64,000 nucleotides of DNA from NCBI GenBank assembly GCA_963764675.1, contig CAVXTQ010000006.1:62001-126000 (forward strand). The letters run 5' to 3'. Numbering within the stretch: position 1 is the first letter of the stretch; the number at the start of each line of letters is the position of its first letter. This DNA comes from Acidiferrum sp963764675 (GTDB lineage: Bacteria; Acidobacteriota; Terriglobia; Acidiferrales; UBA7541). The translations under genes and the position numbers were made by a program. This document shows positions 8,563-17,740 of the stretch, piece after piece. Under the pieces are notes generated by a model. The model saw nothing but the letters and a program-made list of their open reading frames with translations, was not told the origin of the DNA and searched no databases.

Positions 8563-9489
8563 TTACGAGGAGCGGCCGGCCTCGGCGGACTTGCTTTTCT
8601 TCACTTCCAACCCGAGAACCGCCATCACTTTCTGAAGATCTTTCCAGACTTCGCCCTTCGCGTTCGGATTACGAAGCAAATACGCGGGGTGATAGGTGGC
8701 CATCAACCGGCGGCCGCGAAATTCCAGCCACTGGCCGCGAAAGTGCGAAATGCCCCGGTTGGTTTCGAGCAAGGTTTGCGCGGCGCAGGCTCCCAGGCAC
8801 ACGATGACTTTCGGCGAGATCACGTCGAGCTGGCGCATCAAAAAGGGAGAGCAGGTGCTGACCTCGTCGCGCTCAGGAAGGCGGTTCTCCGGCGGACGGC
8901 ACTTCACGACATTACAGATGTACACGTCTTTGCGCTGCAAGCCCATCGCTTCGATCATTTGCGTGAGCAGTTTTCCGGCGCGCCCGACGAACGGGAGTCC
9001 CTGGATATCTTCGTCATGGCCGGGGCCTTCGCCCACAAACACGAGCTCAGCTTTGGGATTTCCGTCGCCGAACACGATTTTGTTGCGCGTGCTATGCAGC
9101 TTGCACCGCGTGCACTCGCCGAGGTCGTTGCGGACCTTGAGCAAGGTATCGTCGGCAACGCGATCCATGGCGTCGAAAAGAGATGCCTTGGGCACCGGCG
9201 GCAGCAGTTCGATCTTCGGAGGCACGGGTCTGAGGGCAGCCGGAACAGGCGGCGGCACCGGCTTGCGTACGGTCTTTGGCAAGATTTCCTCGATCGGAAC
9301 GGTAGTAACGGATTCTTGAGCCGAGGCGGCTGCGCGATTAGGCCGCGCATCGCTAACACCTGCACAGACAGGAGTGTCTGTGCTACCTGCGGCGCGGTCG
9401 CGGTAGAACAACTCGATTCCGATGTCTTGGTAATAGCTCAGGCGCTTGGAAAGTTTGTCTTGAAGAGCTTCGGGGAGGCGATCGGGCAT
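8563..9489 (-). CDS. Uracil-DNA glycosylase, family 4/5 type (iron-sulfur)
   Basis: The 308-residue protein should remove uracil from DNA in base-excision repair. The catalytic half begins near residue 120. It has the first iron-sulfur pair CTRC, motif A GEGPGHDEDIQGLPFVGRAG, a third cysteine in NVVKCRPPENR, a fourth in the following STCSPF segment, and motif C HPAYLLRNP. The N-terminal 115 residues are Pro/Ala-rich, low in conservation, and include a translated palindrome repeat (STDTPVCAG). ATG 9489 is preferred over TTG 9495; it begins two bases after the coaBC stop, so the two are coupled. SPO1-polymerase-like N-terminal extensions are common in this family. Confidence 0.9.
   Translation of the reverse strand: MPDRLPEALQDKLSKRLSYYQDIGIELFYRDRAAGSTDTPVCAGVSDARPNRAAASAQESVTTVPIEEILPKTVRKPVPPPVPAALRPVPPKIELLPPVPKASLFDAMDRVADDTLLKVRNDLGECTRCKLHSTRNKIVFGDGNPKAELVFVGEGPGHDEDIQGLPFVGRAGKLLTQMIEAMGLQRKDVYICNVVKCRPPENRLPERDEVSTCSPFLMRQLDVISPKVIVCLGACAAQTLLETNRGISHFRGQWLEFRGRRLMATYHPAYLLRNPNAKGEVWKDLQKVMAVLGLEVKKSKSAEAGRSS
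9362..9383. repeat. Palindromic repeat inside udg (copy 1 of 2)
   Basis: Nine-base arms GCACAGACA and TGTCTGTGC flank a GGAG loop. An identical 22-base copy lies outside genes at 63960-63981. In udg it is translated within the variable N-terminal linker. Confidence 0.85.
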
Positions 9490-9491
9490 GA

Positions 9492-10718
9492 TCAAATCGC
9501 GGAGCGCTGCGGAGATCGCAGAACGGAGTGAAGGCGAATGACTTCGTCGAGAATCCGCTGCGCCACATCGCTTTTGCTCAGGCGTGCGAGAGGCAGGTCG
9601 CGGCCGTCGCGCGCAAAAAGAGTGACGATGTTGGTGTCGTGGTCAAAGCCGGCGCCTTCCGCGGTCACGTCGTTGGCCACGATCAGGTCCGCGTTCTTGG
9701 CCGTGAGCTTCTTGCGCGCATTTTCCGCCACGCGCTCGGTTTCCGCGGCGAATCCAACGACTAGGCGGTCGCCCTTGTTTTGCGCGAAGCTGGCGAGGAT
9801 GTCGCGCGTCGGCTCCAGAGCGAGCGTCAACGGCTCTTTGTTGCGCTTGATCTTTTGGCCGAGGGTTTCCACGGGCCGGTAGTCGGCAACGGCGGCGGCG
9901 AAGATGGCGATCGAGCACTCCGAAAATTTGTCCGCGACGCCGCGATACATTTCCTCCGCGGTGCGCACGTCGATGCGCTCGACTCCGGCTGGTGCGTCGA
10001 GTGACGTTGGGCCGCTTACCAAAATCACGCGCGCTCCGCGGCGAGCGGCCGCTTCGGCGACGGCGTAACCCATCTTGCCTGACGAGCGGTTCGTCAAATA
10101 CCGAACAGGATCGAGATCTTCGCAGGTGGGCCCGGCGGTGACGAGCACCGTCTGGCCTTCGAGGTCGCGCTGCAGGCGCAACGTGTCGCGCACGGCGGCG
10201 ACGATTTGTTCCTGGCCGGCGAGGCGTCCCGCGCCGGTCATGCCGCAGGCGAGATACCCTTCGTCGGGATCGACGATGATGACACCGCGGGCGCGCAGCA
10301 TCTCGACATTTTCTTGCGTAGCGGCGTGGTTCCACATGTTGACGTTCATCGCCGGGGCGACCACCACGGGCGCGGTGCTGGCAAGATAGAGCGTGGTGAG
10401 AAAATCGTCGGCGATGCCGCGCGCAAACTTCGCGAGGATATCGGCGGTGGCTGGAGCGACTAGCAAGAGATCGGTGCGCTGGGCGACGGCGATGTGCTCG
10501 ATGGCGCTTTCGAGATTGGCCTCGCCACCGGACTCCGCAAACAGATCCGTGATTACTTTTTGGCCGCTGAGGGCAGCAAAGGTAAGCGGGGTGACGAATT
10601 CGCGCGCACCGCGGGTCATCACCACCTGCACGGTGAATCCGTCCTGTTGCAGGCGGCGCACTAGCTCCGCGGCCTTGTAGGCCGCCACTCCGCCGGTTAC
10701 GCCAAGTGTGATTCGCAT
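9492..10718 (-). CDS. coaBC: Bifunctional phosphopantothenoylcysteine decarboxylase / phosphopantothenate-cysteine ligase
   Basis: This 408-residue fusion catalyses two successive steps of coenzyme A synthesis. It joins cysteine to 4'-phosphopantothenate using CTP, then decarboxylates the product. The N-terminal flavoprotein CoaC domain shows GVTGGVAAYKAAELVRRL, the catalytic region around HAATQ, and PAMNVNMW. The C-terminal CoaB domain begins near residue 190 with TAGPTCEDLDPVRYLTNRSSG and keeps the KIKR lysine segment. ATG 10718 (MRITLGVTGG) is chosen because the upstream extension to 10760 is not family-like. It is the usual companion of gmk-rpoZ in many bacteria. A REP-like palindrome separates it from rpoZ. 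Confidence 0.95.
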   Translation of the reverse strand: MRITLGVTGGVAAYKAAELVRRLQQDGFTVQVVMTRGAREFVTPLTFAALSGQKVITDLFAESGGEANLESAIEHIAVAQRTDLLLVAPATADILAKFARGIADDFLTTLYLASTAPVVVAPAMNVNMWNHAATQENVEMLRARGVIIVDPDEGYLACGMTGAGRLAGQEQIVAAVRDTLRLQRDLEGQTVLVTAGPTCEDLDPVRYLTNRSSGKMGYAVAEAAARRGARVILVSGPTSLDAPAGVERIDVRTAEEMYRGVADKFSECSIAIFAAAVADYRPVETLGQKIKRNKEPLTLALEPTRDILASFAQNKGDRLVVGFAAETERVAENARKKLTAKNADLIVANDVTAEGAGFDHDTNIVTLFARDGRDLPLARLSKSDVAQRILDEVIRLHSVLRSPQRSAI

Positions 10719-10761
10719 TTTCCGAATTCTCGCCGAACAGCGGCCACTACAGTTACGCAAG

Positions 10762-10779
10762 GCCGGGCTGAAGCCCGGC
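10762..10779. repeat. REP-like palindrome between rpoZ and coaBC
   Basis: GCCGGGCT-GA-AGCCCGGC, followed by GCCTACAAAA. It is identical to the copy inside the EamA gene at 8107-8124. It could also affect the transcript between rpoZ and coaBC. Confidence 0.8.
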
Positions 10780-10812
10780 GCCTACAAAATCACAGAGCGT
10801 TGCAGCACGCAC

Positions 10813-11049
10813 CTACTTGCGGCGCTTGTTGCCGTCCTTGTCTTCGTCGATCGACGACGGCTCGGTGAAATCGTATTCGATCAAGCCGTGCTCCAGCTCT
10901 TCGCACGCGATGCGCGTGGGCTTCAGGGTTCTCGGGTTCTCGACTAGCGGCGGCGCTCCCGCCATGATCTGCCGCGCGCGCCTCGCCGCCAACACTACAT
11001 AGGCAAACTGGCTCTCCGGAGCTTTTGTCAGCACATTCATCTCAGTCAT
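10813..11049 (-). CDS. rpoZ: RNA polymerase omega subunit
   Basis: The 78-residue product assists folding and assembly of the beta' subunit of RNA polymerase. It carries the omega signature (YVVLAARRARQI, then a segment ending RIACEELEHG) and an acidic/basic tail. ATG 11049 overlaps the gmk stop codon (ATGA), which fixes the start and makes it translationally coupled to gmk. The gmk-rpoZ pair is conserved widely in bacteria. An alternative ATG three codons in (11040) is possible. Confidence 0.92.
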   Translation of the reverse strand: MTEMNVLTKAPESQFAYVVLAARRARQIMAGAPPLVENPRTLKPTRIACEELEHGLIEYDFTEPSSIDEDKDGNKRRK

Positions 11050-11681
11050 TCCCCCCCAAACGATGCCAGAAGTTGTTCCACCCATTTACGGCGCCGCCCG
11101 CTTTGACAACGCAGCGCCATGACAATCGCTTGCGCTTCCCGTCCGGCGCTCTCTACGTCCTGGTTCACGACACAATAATCGTAGTATTTGCCGAACGCCG
11201 CAATCTCGTCCCGGGCTTTTGCCAGCCGCCGCGAAATCTCATCGTCCGAATCCTGCCCGCGGCCGCGCAACCTGCGTTCCAGCTCCTCGCGGGACGGCGG
11301 CAAAATAAAAATCGCCACCGACTCCGGGAGTTTTTGCTTTACCTGCGCCGCGCCCTGCACGTCGATCTCGAGCACGAGATCGAGCCCTTTGGCGCGCGCT
11401 TCTTCGAGCCACTTCTTCGGCGTGCCGTAAGAATGCCTGCCGAAAACCCGAGCATATTCCAGAAACTCGCCACGGGACACCATGGCATCGAATTCCGCTT
11501 CCGTAACGTAAGCATAGCACTTCCCGCTAGCCTCGGTCGCGCGGCGGGGCCGGGTAGTACACGATACCGAAGGCATGGTGCCCGGCAGCTCCAAAATTCT
11601 TTGCACCAGCGTCGACTTGCCCGATCCCGAAGGTCCCGACACGATCAAGATCAGCGGCGCACTTTCGTTCCCGGCGATCAT
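11046..11681 (-). CDS. gmk: Guanylate kinase
   Basis: The 211-residue enzyme phosphorylates GMP to GDP with ATP. The P-loop is GPSGSGKSTL near residue 15. The GMP-binding segment includes SCTTRPRR, the lid follows, and the IDVQGA motif is intact. The frame continues upstream to 12167, but that part is antisense-free overlap with yicC. ATG 11681 overlaps the yicC stop (AATGA) and places the P-loop as in homologues. It sits between yicC and rpoZ as in many genomes. Confidence 0.95.
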   Translation of the reverse strand: MIAGNESAPLILIVSGPSGSGKSTLVQRILELPGTMPSVSCTTRPRRATEASGKCYAYVTEAEFDAMVSRGEFLEYARVFGRHSYGTPKKWLEEARAKGLDLVLEIDVQGAAQVKQKLPESVAIFILPPSREELERRLRGRGQDSDDEISRRLAKARDEIAAFGKYYDYCVVNQDVESAGREAQAIVMALRCQSGRRRKWVEQLLASFGGE

Positions 11682-12619
11682 TCGATGTTCTGTACCTGCT
11701 CGCGCAGCTTTTCGATCTCCGCTCTGATTTCGAGCGACAGACCCGTGATGGCCAATGCTTCGCTTTCGACGCCGGGCGTCTTCGACAGCATGGTGTTGGC
11801 CTCGCGATGCATCTCTTGAAGGAGAAAGTCCAACTTCTTGCCCAATTCTCCCGCGCCATCCAGAAGCTTGGCGAATTGTTGCAGGTGACTTCGCAGCCGG
11901 TCCAATTCTTCGCTGATGTCGCTGCGCTCCGCCAGCAGCGCCGCCTCTTGCGCGAGCCGCGCGGGTTCGATGCCGGTGCCGTTGAGCAATTCCTTGAGGC
12001 GCGACTCCAGCCGCCGGGCAAACGCGGGCGTCAGCGCGATGGCGAGCTCGCGCACCTTGTCGGTTTGCTCGCCGATGCGAGCCACGCGGGTGCGCAGCTC
12101 CTCCGCCATGTGGCGGCCTTCGGCGTGGCGCATGTCGTCGAGCTTGGTCAGGGCCTCGCGGAGGCATTCGTCAAGCGCGTGGCCGAGTTGGTCCTGCTCT
12201 TCATCGGTTTCCGGCAACGGGGGCGCCAAGCCGCCGATCACGCCCGGCAGCCGCAACAGCGACACGACGTCCAGCTCCGCCGCAGCGCCCATTTGCTGGC
12301 GCAGCTCTTCCGCGGCGTGCAGATACGCCTGCAGCAGATCGCGGTTCACCTGAACCGGCGCGGCGGTGCCCGGCTGGACGTTGAGGTTTACGTCGATGTG
12401 CCCGCGATGAATTTTTTCGCGGATGATCTGACGAAGCCGCAACTCGTAGACGTCGAAACCTTCGGGCAGGCGAAACCTGACATCCAGGAAGCGGTGGTTG
12501 ACGCTCTTGACGCTGACGCGAATGGCCCAACCGTTGGCCTCGCCCCGGGCTTGCGCGTACCCGGTCATCGAGAGGCACTCGGCTTTTTTCATTTGTGATG
12601 CGGTGGTTTTTTGGCTCAT
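11678..12619 (-). CDS. yicC: YicC/YloC family endoribonuclease
   Basis: The 313-residue protein has the conserved N-terminus SMTGYAQARG (about residue 17), SVNHRFLDVRFRLP, and the C-terminal DUF1732 block FLLQEMHREANTMLSK. Family members are stress-related endoribonucleases; E. coli YicC affects RyhB turnover. It overlaps both neighbours by four bases: its ATG is within the stop region of the exporter gene, and its own stop overlaps gmk. The yicC-gmk-rpoZ-coaBC order is widely conserved. Confidence 0.92.
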   Translation of the reverse strand: MSQKTTASQMKKAECLSMTGYAQARGEANGWAIRVSVKSVNHRFLDVRFRLPEGFDVYELRLRQIIREKIHRGHIDVNLNVQPGTAAPVQVNRDLLQAYLHAAEELRQQMGAAAELDVVSLLRLPGVIGGLAPPLPETDEEQDQLGHALDECLREALTKLDDMRHAEGRHMAEELRTRVARIGEQTDKVRELAIALTPAFARRLESRLKELLNGTGIEPARLAQEAALLAERSDISEELDRLRSHLQQFAKLLDGAGELGKKLDFLLQEMHREANTMLSKTPGVESEALAITGLSLEIRAEIEKLREQVQNIE

Positions 12620-14499
12620 AGAGATTCGCCCGATGCGGTCAGATTCGCTGTCGAAGTTTGCGCCGGCGCCAGCATGTCGTCGTCCGCAAATTGTAGATCG
12701 TGCAGCCTGGCGTAGGTTCCGCCTCGCGCCATCAATTCCGTGTGCGTGCCGCTCTCGCGAATCTGGCCATCCTCCAGCACCAGGATTTTATCCGCACGGC
12801 GGATGGTCGCCAAGCGGTGCGCGATGACGAACGTGGTCCGGCCAACCATGAGATTGCTCAGCGCTCTCTGCACGAACATTTCGGACTCGGCATCGAGCTC
12901 CGAAGTGGCTTCGTCGAGAATCAGGATTGGCGAATCTTTCAAGATGGCGCGGGCGATGGCGATGCGCTGCCGCTGCCCGCCGCTGAGACGTGTACCGCGC
13001 TCGCCGATCACGGTGCCGTAGCCCTGCGGCAGATCCATGATGAAGTCGTCCGCCAGCGCTGCCTTTGCAGCGGCTTCCACGCGCTCCGCGGGAACGTTCG
13101 ACAGTCCATAACAAATGTTGTTCCATACGGTGTCGTGAAACAGGATGTTTTCCTGGGCCACCACGGCGATCTGTTCTCGCAGCGACCGGATGGTCACACC
13201 ACGTACATCGACTCCGTCAATGCGAATCTGGCCGGAGGTCGGCTCGTAGAATCGCGGAATCAGATTCACCAGCGTGGTTTTGCCGGCTCCGCTGGAGCCC
13301 ACGAGAGCAATCACTTCTCCCTTGCGCGCGGTCAGCCGGATACTCTGCAAAACTTCCGCAGCTTCATTGGCATAAGAAAAGGAAACGCCGTCAAAGACAA
13401 CCTCGCGGGAAAAGGGCGGCAGCGATTTTGCGCCAGGCTGCTCGGCTTCTTCTTCCTTAAGGTCGAGATAGGCGAAGACTTGGGTGCTCGCTCCTTGCGC
13501 GGCTTGGAACTGCTGATAAACGTAGCCCATGCGCTTCAGAGGCGTGTAGGCGCTGAACAGCGCGACGATAAAGGCAAAGAAAGCGCCCTTGGTCATCACG
13601 CCGTGGCGAATTTGGTCGCGCGCATACAGCAAGAGGACCGGAATGACGATGGCGCCAAGCATGTCCATCATCGGCGAAGTAATCACCGCGGCCCGCACCC
13701 AGCGCATGTTTTCGCGCAACAGACGCTTAGCCGTGTCCCGAAATTTTCTGATTTCGAAACTTTCCATACCGAAGGCCTTGACGACGCGGTTTCCGGTGAC
13801 CGTTTCGTTCAGGATGTGGCCAAGATCACCCAGGCGCGATTGACTGTTTTCCGCCGAGCGCCTGATCTTGCGGCCGAATTTGCCGACCGGAAGAACTACG
13901 AGCGGAAGAAGCACAACAGAGCCGAGAGCCATTTTCCAATTGAGGCCGAAGATCACGGCGACCAAGACCAATAGCGTGAAGCCTTTTTGGAATAAATCGG
14001 CGAGGTATTCCGACAAAGCGATACGCGTACGCTCGACGTCGTTGATCACTACCGAGAGGAGGCGCCCAGTGGGATGGTGCTGAAAGAAACCCATGGGCTG
14101 GCGGATGAGGCGGGCGTAGACGGCATTGCGCAAGTCGGTAACCGCGGCGTGGCCGACGTATTGGATTTGCGTGCCGCCAAGATACTCCGCGATGGCCTTG
14201 ATCGCAAAAACCATGACCAGCGAGATAGCGAAAATCGTTTTGACGTTGTGAAAACTGGAGGGGAGAAACTCATTGAGGTAAATGACCCGCTGGGTAAACG
14301 GTATTTTTCCGAGCGGAAGGCTCGATCCGAACACCGAGGGGTCGAGGACGTAGTCGACGGCAGGGCGCACCATCAGCGCGATAATGCCTTCGGCGAGCGC
14401 GACCCCAGCCACCAACACCACACCTGCGCTAAGCCGCAGCGAGTACGGGCGGACATAGCTCAAAAGTCTTTTCAGTTGTGGTGAAAACAGTGATGCCAC
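12616..14499 (-). CDS. MsbA-like ABC exporter (fused permease and ATPase)
   Basis: This 627-residue half-transporter has an N-terminal membrane domain of about six helices (residues 20-310). The ATPase domain has Walker A GSSGAGKTTL, signature LSGGQRQRIAIARA and Walker B ILILDEATSELD. It probably acts as a homodimer. Its place in a cluster with lptB and lptCA suggests lipid A-core flipping across the inner membrane (MsbA role), but other lipid or drug exporters share this layout. The start is GTG 14499. About 106 bp separate it from rapZ upstream, the largest gap inside this part of the cluster. Confidence 0.88.
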   Translation of the reverse strand: MASLFSPQLKRLLSYVRPYSLRLSAGVVLVAGVALAEGIIALMVRPAVDYVLDPSVFGSSLPLGKIPFTQRVIYLNEFLPSSFHNVKTIFAISLVMVFAIKAIAEYLGGTQIQYVGHAAVTDLRNAVYARLIRQPMGFFQHHPTGRLLSVVINDVERTRIALSEYLADLFQKGFTLLVLVAVIFGLNWKMALGSVVLLPLVVLPVGKFGRKIRRSAENSQSRLGDLGHILNETVTGNRVVKAFGMESFEIRKFRDTAKRLLRENMRWVRAAVITSPMMDMLGAIVIPVLLLYARDQIRHGVMTKGAFFAFIVALFSAYTPLKRMGYVYQQFQAAQGASTQVFAYLDLKEEEAEQPGAKSLPPFSREVVFDGVSFSYANEAAEVLQSIRLTARKGEVIALVGSSGAGKTTLVNLIPRFYEPTSGQIRIDGVDVRGVTIRSLREQIAVVAQENILFHDTVWNNICYGLSNVPAERVEAAAKAALADDFIMDLPQGYGTVIGERGTRLSGGQRQRIAIARAILKDSPILILDEATSELDAESEMFVQRALSNLMVGRTTFVIAHRLATIRRADKILVLEDGQIRESGTHTELMARGGTYARLHDLQFADDDMLAPAQTSTANLTASGESL

Positions 14500-14605
14500 G
14501 CCTCAGGCTCCCCGGCCGATTGCACCTGGTACGCTATTCGCCGCATCGCGGTGTGTCAAGTTTCCGAGGGTGGGTTGATCGTAGTGAAACATAGGCCCGC
14601 GTCTT

Positions 14606-15481
14606 CTACTTCTCGATGTCTCGATGCACAACCTTGGCGGAATATTCGTGCTTTTCCAGCGCGGTCTTCAGCGATTCCGCCAGCATCACCGAGCGGTGGC
14701 GCCCGCCGGTGCAGCCGATCGCAATCGTCAGATAACTTTTCCCCTCGCCGATGTAATGCGGAATCAAATAGACGAGAAGGCCCTCGATGCGGCGCAGAAA
14801 TTCTCCGGTCTGCGGGAACGAGCGGATGTAGCGGCGGACTTTGGCGTCCAGGCCGGTATATTTCCGCAACCGTGGAACAAAATGCGGATTCGGCAAGAAG
14901 CGCACGTCGAAAACGAGATCGGCATCGGTGGGCACGCCGTAGCGATATCCGAAACTGACGAGAGACACGAGCATGGAGCGTTTTTCGGGATTCTTGAAGC
15001 GCTCGGTGATGAAATGGCGCAGCTCGTGGACGTTGAATTTCGAAGTGTCGATGACCACGTCGGCGAGTTTGCGGATCGGCTCCATGAGCTTCCGTTCATG
15101 GAGAAGACTCTCGCGCACGGAGAGATGCTTGCCGAACGGATGAGGCCGCCGGGTCTCGCTGTAGCGGCGCAGTAGCGCATCCTCGGCCGCTTCGATGAAA
15201 ACGAGCGCGATGGGATGCTGACGCCGAAGATGTTTCAACAATGGCGGCAATTTCGCGAGGTGCGCACCTTCGCGCGCGTCGACCAGCAAAGCGGCGCGTG
15301 CGAAATCGCCTTCGCCCGCGGCGTGCAGCTCGGCAAAAATCGGAATGAGCTCGACCGGCAGATTGTCGACGCAGTAGAAGCCCATGTCTTCAAACGCTTT
15401 GAGAATGGTGCTTTTGCCCGAGCCGGAAAGACCGGTGAGGATGACGAGCTGCCGCGATTCGTGTCTGAACTGTTGCTTCAC
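14606..15481 (-). CDS. rapZ: RNase adapter / nucleotide-binding protein RapZ
   Basis: The 291-residue protein has the P-loop GLSGSGKST near residue 18 and the FYCVDNLPVELIP block. The C-terminal half ends with the conserved YLTIAIGCTGGRHRSVM segment. In E. coli RapZ binds sRNA GlmZ and brings it to RNase E to control glucosamine-6-phosphate synthase; that RNA circuit is not expected here, so the role in acidobacteria is inferred only from the family. It follows rpoN by 13 bp. Confidence 0.93.
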   Translation of the reverse strand: MKQQFRHESRQLVILTGLSGSGKSTILKAFEDMGFYCVDNLPVELIPIFAELHAAGEGDFARAALLVDAREGAHLAKLPPLLKHLRRQHPIALVFIEAAEDALLRRYSETRRPHPFGKHLSVRESLLHERKLMEPIRKLADVVIDTSKFNVHELRHFITERFKNPEKRSMLVSLVSFGYRYGVPTDADLVFDVRFLPNPHFVPRLRKYTGLDAKVRRYIRSFPQTGEFLRRIEGLLVYLIPHYIGEGKSYLTIAIGCTGGRHRSVMLAESLKTALEKHEYSAKVVHRDIEK

Positions 15482-15494
15482 GGGAGACGCCGCC

Positions 15495-16937
15495 TCAGCT
15501 TTTTACCCTGCGCTGGTGCGTGCTGGGGATGCGCATGTCTTCACGATATTTTGCCACGGTGCGGCGGGTCACGTGGATGCCCGCGTCGTCGAGTTTCTTG
15601 GCGATCTGATCGTCGGTCAGCGGCTTGGCGCCGTCCTCTTCCTCAATCATTTTCTTGACCAGCCGCTTCAGCGTCAGCAGCGACATCCCGCCGCCCTCGG
15701 GACCGTTGACGGACTCGCTGAAAAACGAGCGCAACTCGAGCACGCCTTGGGGCGTGTGCGCGTACTTGCTGGCGACGGCGCGGCTCACGGTCGAGGGATG
15801 CACGCCCACTTCCTCGGCAACTTCCTTGATCATCATGGGCTTGAGCGCGTCGGGGCCGTGGGTGAGGAAGTCACCTTGCCGCGCGATGATGGACTGGCAG
15901 ACTCGCAGAATCGTATGTTTGCGCTGCTCGATGTTTTTCATCAATTGGATCGCGGCGGTAAACCTTTCTTTCACGTAATTGCGCACGTCGCGGTCGGCGG
16001 CATCGCGGACCAGCAAGCGGCGATAGGTGGGGCTCAAGCGGAGCTGCGGCATGTCGTCTTCGTTCAAGAAGGCTTGCCACTGGTCGTCCACCCTGCGGAA
16101 GTAGACGTCGGGCTCGACCAGCCGGGGCTCGGTCTTGTTGTAGCGCAGGCCGGGACGCGGATCGAGCTTCTTGATCACGTCCAGGGCGCGCTTGACCACG
16201 TCCAGCGGGCGATTCAGCGCGCGAGCGACATCTTTTAGCTGATTGGATTGCACTTGCTTCAAGTGCTCGGACACGATCTGCTGGGCCAACGTATTCTGCG
16301 GATCGAAGGCCTTGAGTTGCAGCAGCAGGCACTCGCGCAAATCGCGCGCGCCAACTCCGATGGGATCGAAGTCCTGCACGACGGCCAGCGCATCGTCTAA
16401 ATCATCCTGCGAGTACTTGCCCTGTTGGGCCAACTCTTCCATCGACGCGGTCAAGTAGCCATTCTCATCCAGGTTGCCGATGATGCTTTCGACCAGCTCG
16501 GTGACCGTGTCGGAACAAATCGTCACGCTGAGCTGCCACGTCAGATGGTCGGTGAGCCCGGTGGCCGAGGACAAGAACTTCTCGAAGCTCGGACGCTCGG
16601 AAATTTCGCGTTCCTGCGATTGGCCGCCGTCACCCCCGGAATCCAGATATTGATTGAAGAAGGTGCCGACATCGAACTCGTCGAAGGGATTCGCTTCAGG
16701 TTTCTCGGGAACCTTTTCGGTTTCGGCTTTGAGAAAGGTTTCGTCGCTGTAATTGTCGGACTGGGTGGGCTCTTCGCTCTGTTCTTCTAGGACCGGGTTG
16801 GCGATCATCTCCTGGTTGATCATCTCGCGCAGTTCGAGGCGGTTGAGCGCGAGGACGCTCACCATCTGCACCAGGCCCGGCGTCAGAATCTGCTTCTGCG
16901 ACACCTTCAGATTCAGTTTGAGTCCCTGCCAAGCCAT
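15495..16937 (-). CDS. rpoN: RNA polymerase sigma-54 factor
   Basis: The 480-residue factor directs polymerase to -24/-12 promoters and needs an AAA+ activator. Region I (glutamine-rich activator contact) opens the protein, an acidic region II follows (residues 50-115), and the core-binding and DNA-binding regions occupy the rest. The RpoN box is RRTVAKYREDM near the C-terminus. It lies directly downstream of lptB, as in proteobacteria, and upstream of rapZ. The hpf and ptsN genes that normally lie between rpoN and rapZ in E. coli are absent here. Confidence 0.95.
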   Translation of the reverse strand: MAWQGLKLNLKVSQKQILTPGLVQMVSVLALNRLELREMINQEMIANPVLEEQSEEPTQSDNYSDETFLKAETEKVPEKPEANPFDEFDVGTFFNQYLDSGGDGGQSQEREISERPSFEKFLSSATGLTDHLTWQLSVTICSDTVTELVESIIGNLDENGYLTASMEELAQQGKYSQDDLDDALAVVQDFDPIGVGARDLRECLLLQLKAFDPQNTLAQQIVSEHLKQVQSNQLKDVARALNRPLDVVKRALDVIKKLDPRPGLRYNKTEPRLVEPDVYFRRVDDQWQAFLNEDDMPQLRLSPTYRRLLVRDAADRDVRNYVKERFTAAIQLMKNIEQRKHTILRVCQSIIARQGDFLTHGPDALKPMMIKEVAEEVGVHPSTVSRAVASKYAHTPQGVLELRSFFSESVNGPEGGGMSLLTLKRLVKKMIEEEDGAKPLTDDQIAKKLDDAGIHVTRRTVAKYREDMRIPSTHQRRVKS

Positions 16938-16972
16938 GGCTTTTTCTGTCTTGTCCCTTCGCTATCCTAGCT

Positions 16973-17698
16973 CTAGTTCAGGCGGAAGTGATCGCCTAGA
17001 TACACGCGCCGGACTTCGGGGTCGTTGCTCAACTCGTCGGGCCGGCCCTTCCTGAAGATTTTCCCATTTCTGAGGATATACGCGCGGTCGGTGACGTTGA
17101 GTGTTTCCCGCACGTTATGATCCGTAATCAACACGCCAATACCCGAACGGCTTAACTCCCTGATGATCTCCTGCAAATCCTTGACGGTCAAAGGATCGAT
17201 GCCGGAAAAAGGCTCGTCCAGCAGGATGAACGAGGGCTGCAGGGTAAGGGACCTGGCGATTTCGAGGCGGCGGCGCTCGCCCCCGGAGAGGGTGTAGGCC
17301 TTGCTTTGCCTAACGGTCTCGAGTCCCATCTGCACCAGCAATTCCTCCAGCCGGTCGCGCTGCTGTTCGGGCGTGAGCGGCAAAGTCTCCAAGACGGCTA
17401 ACAGGTTCTCTTCGCTGGTCAGTTGGCGAAACACCGAGGGTTCCTGAGGGAGGTAGCTGATTCCACTGCGGGCCCGGAGGTACATGGGGAGGTCCGTGAT
17501 TTCGTCGCCGTTCAGAAGAACTCGGCCGGAATCGGGGCGGGCAAGACCCACAATGATATAGAAAGTTGTCGTCTTTCCTGCGCCGTTCGGTCCTAGCAGT
17601 CCAACGACTTCACCCTGACCGATCTCTAGCTCAACGTCGTCCACGACCTTGCGACCGCGATACGACTTGCTCAATTCGACGGCCTGGAGCTTCAGCAT
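16973..17698 (-). CDS. lptB: LPS export ABC transporter ATP-binding protein LptB
   Basis: The 241-residue ATPase powers extraction of lipopolysaccharide from the inner membrane with LptF/LptG and LptC. Walker A is GPNGAGKTT, the signature is LSGGERRRLEIARSL, and Walker B runs FILLDEPFSGIDP, the last part being distinctive for LptB. The C-terminus YLGDHFRLN is also LptB-like. The gene lies 42 bp after lptCA. LptF and LptG are not in this window. Confidence 0.95.
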   Translation of the reverse strand: MLKLQAVELSKSYRGRKVVDDVELEIGQGEVVGLLGPNGAGKTTTFYIIVGLARPDSGRVLLNGDEITDLPMYLRARSGISYLPQEPSVFRQLTSEENLLAVLETLPLTPEQQRDRLEELLVQMGLETVRQSKAYTLSGGERRRLEIARSLTLQPSFILLDEPFSGIDPLTVKDLQEIIRELSRSGIGVLITDHNVRETLNVTDRAYILRNGKIFRKGRPDELSNDPEVRRVYLGDHFRLN

Positions 17699-17740
17699 AC
17701 CTCATCGTTTGCAACCGCCGTAACCGCGAAGCGGTCACTT

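Noticed and set aside
12700..13974. 424-codon plus-strand frame over the MsbA-like gene
   Set aside because: The minus strand encodes Walker motifs and helices here; this frame is a shadow of GC-rich codons.
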